A stretch of DNA of 10,279 nt, taken from assembly GCA_018432565.1 (NCBI GenBank), contig JAHDSS010000400.1:1-10279 (forward strand). Direction: 5' to 3'. The notes beneath the pieces are model-generated. The model worked only from the letters and a program-made list of their open reading frames with translations, had not been told where the DNA came from and searched no databases. Source of the DNA: Kiritimatiellia bacterium (GTDB lineage Bacteria > Verrucomicrobiota > Kiritimatiellia > CAIQIC01 > Lenti-01). The translations under genes and the position numbers were made by a program. Shown here piece by piece: positions 6,427 through 10,279 of this stretch (positions within the stretch are counted from its first letter, which is position 1; every line of letters begins with the position of its first letter).

Positions 6427-6962
6427 GGCGAGGTTCTCCCCTCCCCCGGCATTTCACCGGGCTCGGGCGGCGGCAGCCAGGCCGAAGGCAGAAGCGCCTG
6501 CAGAGCGATGCGGAAGGACATGAGCCAGAAGGCCACGGGAATCACCATGAAATACTTCCAATGGGGCCAGCCGAGAAGTTCGCCCATGGCCATGTCGCGC
6601 TGGAATCCGACATAGCGTCCGGCGGCCCAGGCCAGAACACCGCACGCAACCGCGGCGAACAGCGATGTGACTCGCCGGATCCAGCCGGACCACCCGGACG
6701 GCAGCAGCGCGGCGGCCAGGTCAATGGCAATATGCCTTCCCCGGCCGGCGGCAGCCAGCGCGCCCAGCATGGTCAGCCACAGCAGGCCCATTCCCAGCAG
6801 CGGTTCGGCCCACGGGAAGCCGGTTTGCCACAGATTGCGCAGGAGAATCTGCAGCGCGGCCAGCATCACCATGGCCGTGACCAGCAGCGTCAGGATCGCG
6901 CGTTCCAGCCGGTCCGCCGCGTCCCGGATCCGGCGGCCGACTTTCGCCGCCCGCCCGCTCAT
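6423..6962 (-). CDS. dctQ: TRAP transporter small permease subunit (DctQ family)
   Basis: The 179-residue small membrane subunit pairs with DctM and helps anchor the permease. Four hydrophobic segments are visible at roughly residues 22-43, 52-72, 99-116 and 135-156. The hallmark GRGRHIAIDL (73-82, the family's R-x-x-HI-x-hydrophobic-D motif) and the WAEPLLGMGLLWLTMLGA segment (51-68) place it in DctQ. The start at 6962 is chosen because its ATG overlaps the dctP TGA as ATGA; longer in-frame extensions would run over the dctP coding region. Its own TGA overlaps the dctM start the same way. The C-terminal tail is Pro/Gly/Glu-rich (PPPEPGEMPGEGRTSP) and probably disordered. The substrate is unknown. 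Confidence 0.93.
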   Translation of the reverse strand: MSGRAAKVGRRIRDAADRLERAILTLLVTAMVMLAALQILLRNLWQTGFPWAEPLLGMGLLWLTMLGALAAAGRGRHIAIDLAAALLPSGWSGWIRRVTSLFAAVACGVLAWAAGRYVGFQRDMAMGELLGWPHWKYFMVIPVAFWLMSFRIALQALLPSAWLPPPEPGEMPGEGRTSP

Positions 6963-7957
6963 GAGCCGCGCCGTTCCTTCAGAACCGCCTGGAGCCGGTC
7001 CCAGGCCTCGGCCGAGAACACCTGGCCCTTGACCTTCTCCAGGGCCTGCGCGGCGATCCGCTCGAAATCCGCCCGGCCTTCCGGTGTTTCCGGGATGGGA
7101 GTCACGCCTTGCCCGCGCATGAACTCGAGCGCCTCGGCATCGCTTTGGCGCACCTTGGGCGTGAGCAGGCGGCAGTGCTTGTCGAAGGCGGCCTTCACGG
7201 CAGGCTGATGGCGCGCGGGCACCAGGTTCCAGCCGGCCTTCGACAGAAAGACGCCGCCGATCCCGTAGGTCAGTTTCATTTCGTAGAGGTAGCGGATGCG
7301 GGTGTGCCACTGGACGGCCACGGCGGCGGTGGGCGGGCCGAAAACCGTTTCCAGCGCGCCGGTCTGAAGGGACGGCAAGACGTCGGTGACGTTGGCCGGA
7401 ATGGAGGGAATGCGGCCGGCGCCGAACAGTTCGATCAGCATGGGCGAATCCAGGCCCCAGACCTTGGTGGCGCGCAGCTCGTCGAGATTGGAAAAGGGCT
7501 TCATGCTGTAGGCGTAGCTGAAGCCCACCTCGGTCCAGCCCAGGGCTTCATAGCCGTTGGCCCGGGCACCGGCTTCAAGAAATTCGCGCAGGGCCTCCAG
7601 GGCGGCATCGGCCTCGTCGTAACTGCGCAGCGCCAGCGGGAACATGAGCGCGCCGGCGTCCGGGCAGATGGCGCCGGTGGCGTAGCCCATGAAGCCTCCG
7701 CCGTGAAGCTGGCCGCTGCGGATTTTGAAGAGCACGTCCTTTTCGGTGCCCATGATGCCGCCGGGATAGATCCGCACCCGGACTTCGCCGTCCGTCGCCG
7801 CCTCGATTTCCTCCTTGGCGCTGTTCAGCGCCTGCATCCAGATGCTGCCATCCGGGGCCAGGGTGGCCAGATTCAGGCGCACCTGGGCCAGAACCGGCGC
7901 GGACGGCAGAGCCATGAGAAGCAAGAGGAACAAAAAACGCGGACGGATGGCGGGCAT
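6959..7957 (-). CDS. dctP: TRAP transporter periplasmic substrate-binding protein (DctP/TatP type)
   Basis: This is the periplasmic receptor that hands ligand to DctQM. The 332-residue protein begins with a signal peptide (1-24, ending PVLA|Q), followed by VRLNLATLAPDGSIWMQALNSAKEEIEAATDGEVRVRIYPGGIMG (26-70), the standard first lobe. The family block around 194-208 reads LPSLQTGALETVFGP. The ATG at 7957 is preferred because AGGAG lies a few bases upstream; a longer start at 7984 would overlap the tatT stop and remove a clean signal peptide start. At the place where classical carboxylate-binding receptors carry K-I-R the protein has K165-V-W167-GLDSP, so the usual ligand-carboxylate arginine seems replaced by tryptophan (recalled alignment). 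Together with the adjacent tatT gene, 13 bp upstream, this suggests the TatP subgroup and a hydrophobic or otherwise non-classical ligand. Confidence 0.93.
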   Translation of the reverse strand: MPAIRPRFLFLLLLMALPSAPVLAQVRLNLATLAPDGSIWMQALNSAKEEIEAATDGEVRVRIYPGGIMGTEKDVLFKIRSGQLHGGGFMGYATGAICPDAGALMFPLALRSYDEADAALEALREFLEAGARANGYEALGWTEVGFSYAYSMKPFSNLDELRATKVWGLDSPMLIELFGAGRIPSIPANVTDVLPSLQTGALETVFGPPTAAVAVQWHTRIRYLYEMKLTYGIGGVFLSKAGWNLVPARHQPAVKAAFDKHCRLLTPKVRQSDAEALEFMRGQGVTPIPETPEGRADFERIAAQALEKVKGQVFSAEAWDRLQAVLKERRGS

Positions 7958-7970
7958 GGAATCTCCTTTT

Positions 7971-8852
7971 CTAAAAGTACTCATCGATCTGATCGAGCAG
8001 TTCGCGGGCGCGCATCTGGGCCACGGCGTTCATCAGGGTGAACTCCGCCACGTCGGGGGCGGCATCCACCACGTCCTGCAGCGTGCGCTCGAACAGGTCC
8101 CGGTCGAAGGCGTAGCGTGCGTAGAATTCGGCAAAGGTCACGCGCGTCAGCAGATAGTCGGGACCGGCGATCTCCATGCTGCGTTCAAAATGCGCGCGGG
8201 CCTTATCGAGGTCGCGACCGCCGCCCAGCGGCAGCACGGTGTAGTAGATGCCGTAAAAAAGGTCCACGCCGCCCTGACGGATCCCGGGATCGAGTTCGCG
8301 CACGCGTTCCATCATGGCCAGGACCCGGGGCATGTCGCCGAGCGCGGCCGGAGAGTCCGAGTTGGCGATGATCCACATGACCCAGGCGGTGGCCGTGGTG
8401 ATCAGGGCCCGGGCATCGGCCTTGCGGAACGACTGCAGGCAGGCGGCAAAGGTATCAGCGTCGGCGTCGCGCGCCCGGGCAAACCGGGGATTGGTTTCGA
8501 TCAGCGTCCGCAGTCCGTAGTCCCGTGCTTTCCGGTACATCTGCCGGGCGCGTTCCCGCCGGGACTTGTCCACAAACGCCGTGGCATAGGCCAGCTGGGC
8601 TTCGGCCGCGGACAGCAGGACCGTCGGATTGTCGGGATGGGATTCGGCCAGCGCATCCAGCACCAGCAGGAAAGCCGGGGCGCCGTCGCGCACCAGTTCG
8701 ACGTCCTCCTGATGCATCAGGCCTTCGGAGAGCTGGCTGGCCATGGGCGAGATCATTCGGGCGGCGCCTTTGCGAATCAGCGCACAGCCGCTGCCCGGGA
8801 GCAGGGAGACCGCCAGAACGGCGGCAAGCAGGATGGAGGCAGAACGTTTCAT
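7971..8852 (-). CDS. tatT: TRAP-associated TatT-family helical repeat lipoprotein
   Basis: The 293-residue protein matches the TatT component of TPR-associated TRAP transporters, known from Treponema pallidum Tp0956, where it forms a trimer that binds the receptor TatP and is thought to shelter hydrophobic ligand. An N-terminal secretion signal ends in LLPGSGC with Cys23 as likely lipidation site; the -3 residue is Gly rather than Leu, so the lipobox is not ideal. The rest is alpha-helical with TPR-like pairs, for example RRERARQMYRKARDYGLRTL (98-117) and DLDKARAHFERSMEIAGPDY (214-233). The characteristic DADTFAACLQSF and DLFYGIYYTVLPLGGGRDLDKA segments are present. It is the first gene of the transporter operon, 13 bp before dctP. 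The family call rests on these segments and the context; lipidation is an inference. Confidence 0.85.
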   Translation of the reverse strand: MKRSASILLAAVLAVSLLPGSGCALIRKGAARMISPMASQLSEGLMHQEDVELVRDGAPAFLLVLDALAESHPDNPTVLLSAAEAQLAYATAFVDKSRRERARQMYRKARDYGLRTLIETNPRFARARDADADTFAACLQSFRKADARALITTATAWVMWIIANSDSPAALGDMPRVLAMMERVRELDPGIRQGGVDLFYGIYYTVLPLGGGRDLDKARAHFERSMEIAGPDYLLTRVTFAEFYARYAFDRDLFERTLQDVVDAAPDVAEFTLMNAVAQMRARELLDQIDEYF

Positions 8853-8864
8853 GATGAAGGGGTA

Positions 8865-8893
8865 TTTCTACCCTGCCCCCTCCCCTGCCACAA
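8865..8893 (-). promoter_or_regulatory. Candidate promoter for the tatT-dctPQM operon
   Basis: Read on the - strand, TTGTGG (8893-8888) and TAGAAA (8870-8865) are separated by 17 bp. Matches to consensus are 3 and 4 of 6. Transcription would begin only ~5 nt before the tatT ATG at 8852, and there is no Shine-Dalgarno sequence in that stretch, so a near-leaderless mRNA is possible. The only other promoter would be the one upstream of the ParB-like gene, 48 bp away. Confidence 0.3.
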
Positions 8894-8900
8894 GCAAAAC

Positions 8901-9689
8901 CTAGGCATCCAGCAGTCCCGGAAACGCCTGGCGCACCCGCTCGAGAGCGTCCGGCGCGGCATTCCGGGCCCGCAGCACCTCCAGCAGCGCCAGCAGGTCG
9001 TCGCCGCTGACATCGAAGCGGGCGGGTCGCGCCTTGAGGCGCTTGGCGGCGGTGCGGAAAGTCAGGGGGCGGGGCGCGGAACGGCCTTCGGGCTTCTCCA
9101 GGGACGCCAGCCGGGCTTCCAGCACGGCGCGTTCCTCGCCGGGGGGAGCCGACAGCACGGCGCGGCAAATGGCCTTGGCCTTGGCCCAGCTGATCTGTCC
9201 CTGCTCCAGCCGCCGCCGCACGCGCGGATCCATTCCCGGCGCATACCGCAGGATGTCTTCCACCCAGGCCTCTGACTTGTCCAGAAAGCGGGCGATCCGT
9301 CCCGGTTCCCAGTTGGCGTTGGACATGAACAGAATGGCGTCGAAATAGTCGGTAATGCGCGCATCCAGGCGGTCGGCGTTCAGCTTCAGGTTCAGCGCCT
9401 GGATTTCATCGAGATCCCCCTGGATGACGCGGACATCCACGCGGTCGAAATAGCCCGGGTTGCGCGACCGGATCCGGCGGATGGCGGCGTGGCGGTGAAA
9501 TCCACCGACCAGGAAAAACTCTCCCGGATTCCGTTCCCAGACCACGATCGGCTCCAGCAGGCCGTTGGCGAGGATATCTTCGGCGTAATGCGCAACCTTG
9601 GCTTCCTGCAGGGGGCGGTGGTTGGCGACCGACGGGTGCAAATGCACCTGGTCGAAGGGCACATAATCGAAACGTTTCGTAGCCAGCAT
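8901..9689 (-). CDS. Orphan ParB-fold (ParB/Srx nuclease-fold) DNA-binding protein
   Basis: The 262-residue protein has an N-terminal ParB-type domain: VHLHPSVANHRPLQE (15-29), Y-AEDILANGLLEPIVVWER (35-53) and GEFFLVGGFHRHAAIRRI (56-73). The GGFHRHAA box (62-69) corresponds to the nucleotide-binding GERRxRA motif of ParB CTPases. A helix-turn-helix-like stretch follows (WEPGRIARFLDKSEAWVEDILRY, 127-149), then ISWAKAKAICRAVL (166-179), which parallels the ParB linker helices. The C-terminal ~60 residues are charged and helical. The ATG at 9689 has AGGAG about 8 nt upstream. No parA lies beside it, so it is probably not the main segregation ParB; it may be an accessory DNA-binding regulator. 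A 12-bp palindrome (CGAAACGTTTCG, 9668-9679) lies inside its first codons. Function beyond nucleotide and DNA binding is not assignable. Confidence 0.85.
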   Translation of the reverse strand: MLATKRFDYVPFDQVHLHPSVANHRPLQEAKVAHYAEDILANGLLEPIVVWERNPGEFFLVGGFHRHAAIRRIRSRNPGYFDRVDVRVIQGDLDEIQALNLKLNADRLDARITDYFDAILFMSNANWEPGRIARFLDKSEAWVEDILRYAPGMDPRVRRRLEQGQISWAKAKAICRAVLSAPPGEERAVLEARLASLEKPEGRSAPRPLTFRTAAKRLKARPARFDVSGDDLLALLEVLRARNAAPDALERVRQAFPGLLDA

Positions 9690-9814
9690 GAGATCTCTCC
9701 TGTCGAATAAAGGGGTTGGTTCCGGCGCACTCTACCGGATTGACGCCCGGCGCAAAGATTTATTTCACCCCCCTTTCGGCCGGCGGGCGCCTCTGCGATT
9801 AGGTGCACGCCCAA

Positions 9815-9943
9815 GTCATATTGAGCGAAGGCGCGCAGCGCCGGAGTCGAAATAACTTGTCCCGCCACCGCGGGATCTCGGCCCCATCCCAAAGGCAGGC
9901 CTGCGGGACCCAGCCGAGATCCCTCGACTTTGCTCGGGATGAC
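9815..9943. repeat. 129-bp imperfect inverted-repeat intergenic element
   Basis: The ends GTCATATTGAGCGAAG and CTTTGCTCGGGATGAC are imperfect inverted copies. Nested inside are a perfect 11-bp inverted pair GGGATCTCGGC (9872-9882) and GCCGAGATCCC (9913-9923), a hairpin TCCCGC-CACC-GCGGGA (9860-9875) and the palindrome GCAGGCCTGC (9895-9904). The 'GTCAT..TGAGCGAAG..GTCGA' terminal pattern resembles widespread non-coding intergenic repeats (REP/MITE-like) that I recall from several phyla. Transposase dependence is unknown. Confidence 0.7.
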
Positions 9944-9976
9944 AATCCTACAGCCCATTGCCGTCTTGACACTCGC

Positions 9977-10017
9977 CTCCTGTCGCGAAGGCGGTTAGGA
10001 CCCGCGCGGGACAGGAG
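9977..10017. repeat. Short intergenic inverted repeat with TTAGGACCCGC motif
   Basis: CTCCTGTC (9977-9984) and GACAGGAG (10010-10017) are perfect 8-bp arms. The interior contains TTAGGACCCGC (9995-10005) and the palindrome CCCGCGCGGG (10001-10010), and GCCCCGCCCTAC follows on the right. The TTAGG-CCCG core recurs next to the dif-like site at 4721-4730 and 4751-4761, suggesting a dispersed intergenic family. Confidence 0.6.
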
Positions 10018-10149
10018 CCCCGCCCTACGATGGCCGATTCTGGCGACACCCTGGATTCGCCCGATTCGTGTGCGGCAATGCTTTCGGCTTTACTCCCGGG
10101 GGCGTCCTCCGTTTAATGCTGGGCTTTCGGCCAAACGCCGGCAAACGCC

Positions 10150-10279
10150 ATGTTCAGCAAGACAGTGACACCTCGATTCGGGGATGTGGACGGACTGCGC
10201 CACATCAACAACACCCGTCTGCCCCTGTGGTTTGAACTGGGCCGCGAACCGCTTTTCCGCCTGTTCAATCCCGGCATGC
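10150..10279 (+). CDS. Acyl-CoA thioesterase, hotdog fold (4HBT type), N-terminal fragment
   Basis: Only the first 43 residues are in the window. The pattern TPRFGDVDGLRHINNTRLPLWFELGRE is the opening strand and central helix of the 4-hydroxybenzoyl-CoA/YbgC-like thioesterase family, with the catalytic-type Asp in FGDVDGLRHINN (the usual FxDxDxxGHVNN) and the conserved NN at the start of the hot-dog helix. Such enzymes hydrolyse acyl-CoA thioesters in the cytoplasm; the substrate chain length cannot be inferred. The ATG at 10150 sits two residues before the conserved strand, as is usual in the family, although no clear ribosome binding site precedes it. The gene is transcribed away from the repeat-rich interval. 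Confidence 0.85.
   Translation, partial: MFSKTVTPRFGDVDGLRHINNTRLPLWFELGREPLFRLFNPGM

Larger units (their letters stand above)
9690..10149. other. Gene-free interval with repeats between divergent genes
   Basis: This separates the ParB-like gene (leftward) from the thioesterase gene (rightward), so it should carry promoters for both. Near the ParB-like start it has a direct repeat CCGGCGCA (9722-9729, 9747-9754). The central part is occupied by two inverted-repeat elements described separately (9815-9943, 9977-10017). No convincing promoter hexamers or ribosome binding site are seen before the thioesterase ATG, and no protein-coding potential is evident. Confidence 0.6.

Noticed and set aside
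5365..6615. 416-aa frame on the + strand opposite dctM
   Set aside because: His/Gln/Gly-rich antisense shadow of a hydrophobic membrane protein gene; dctM has clear family motifs.
7815..9275. 486-aa frame on the + strand spanning the dctP, tatT and ParB-like genes
   Set aside because: Gly/Gln/His-rich antisense shadow crossing several genes with recognisable domains.
9722..9760. tRNA gene or remnant on the - strand (sequence like a D-arm, AATCCGGTAGAGTGC)
   Set aside because: No acceptor stem, anticodon arm or T-arm can be built around it; a D-arm resemblance alone is not enough.

Overview
The window is GC-rich bacterial chromosomal DNA carrying ordinary housekeeping genes: rarA, a GDP-mannose pyrophosphorylase and a rubredoxin. 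The rubredoxin suggests an anaerobic or micro-aerobic lifestyle. The combination of GC-rich genes, an array of TTTTCCA-N5-TGGAAAA palindromes, hairpin-rich intergenic repeats and a TatT-type TRAP transporter makes me think of the PVC superphylum, perhaps Kiritimatiellota. That is an impression from memory, not a proven assignment. I see no insertion sequence, prophage, CRISPR array, rRNA or tRNA gene.

Layout. The left half (1-4586) is entirely on the + strand. It holds the C-terminal half of RarA, a secreted or membrane-anchored ~796-aa Pro/Glu-rich and Ala/Glu coiled-coil protein behind a plausible sigma70-type promoter, a striking array of five palindromes, then manC and a rubredoxin gene closed by a strong intrinsic terminator. 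From 4641 to 5163 there is a ~520-bp AT-richer gene-free interval. It contains a 28-bp sequence that reads as a dif site (XerC arm, 6-bp centre, XerD arm), three DnaA-box-like nonamers and an 8-bp inverted repeat. From 5164 to 9689 everything is on the - strand: an orphan ParB-fold protein followed by a four-gene TRAP transporter operon, tatT-dctP-dctQ-dctM, whose last three genes are joined by ATGA overlaps. The segment 9690-10149 is gene-free and holds two families of inverted-repeat-rich intergenic elements. The 5' end of a hotdog-fold acyl-CoA thioesterase gene on the + strand closes the window.

How it fits together. Genes on both sides of 4685-4712 are transcribed toward that site, and FtsK-loading-like GGGNAGGG octamers mostly point toward it. 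This is what a replication terminus looks like, so the best single interpretation is that the window spans the chromosome-dimer resolution site. Independently, the palindrome array before manC has helically phased spacing (22, 31, 31, 22 bp) and looks like a multi-site operator. The TRAP operon probably imports a hydrophobic or otherwise non-classical ligand with help from the TatT lipoprotein.
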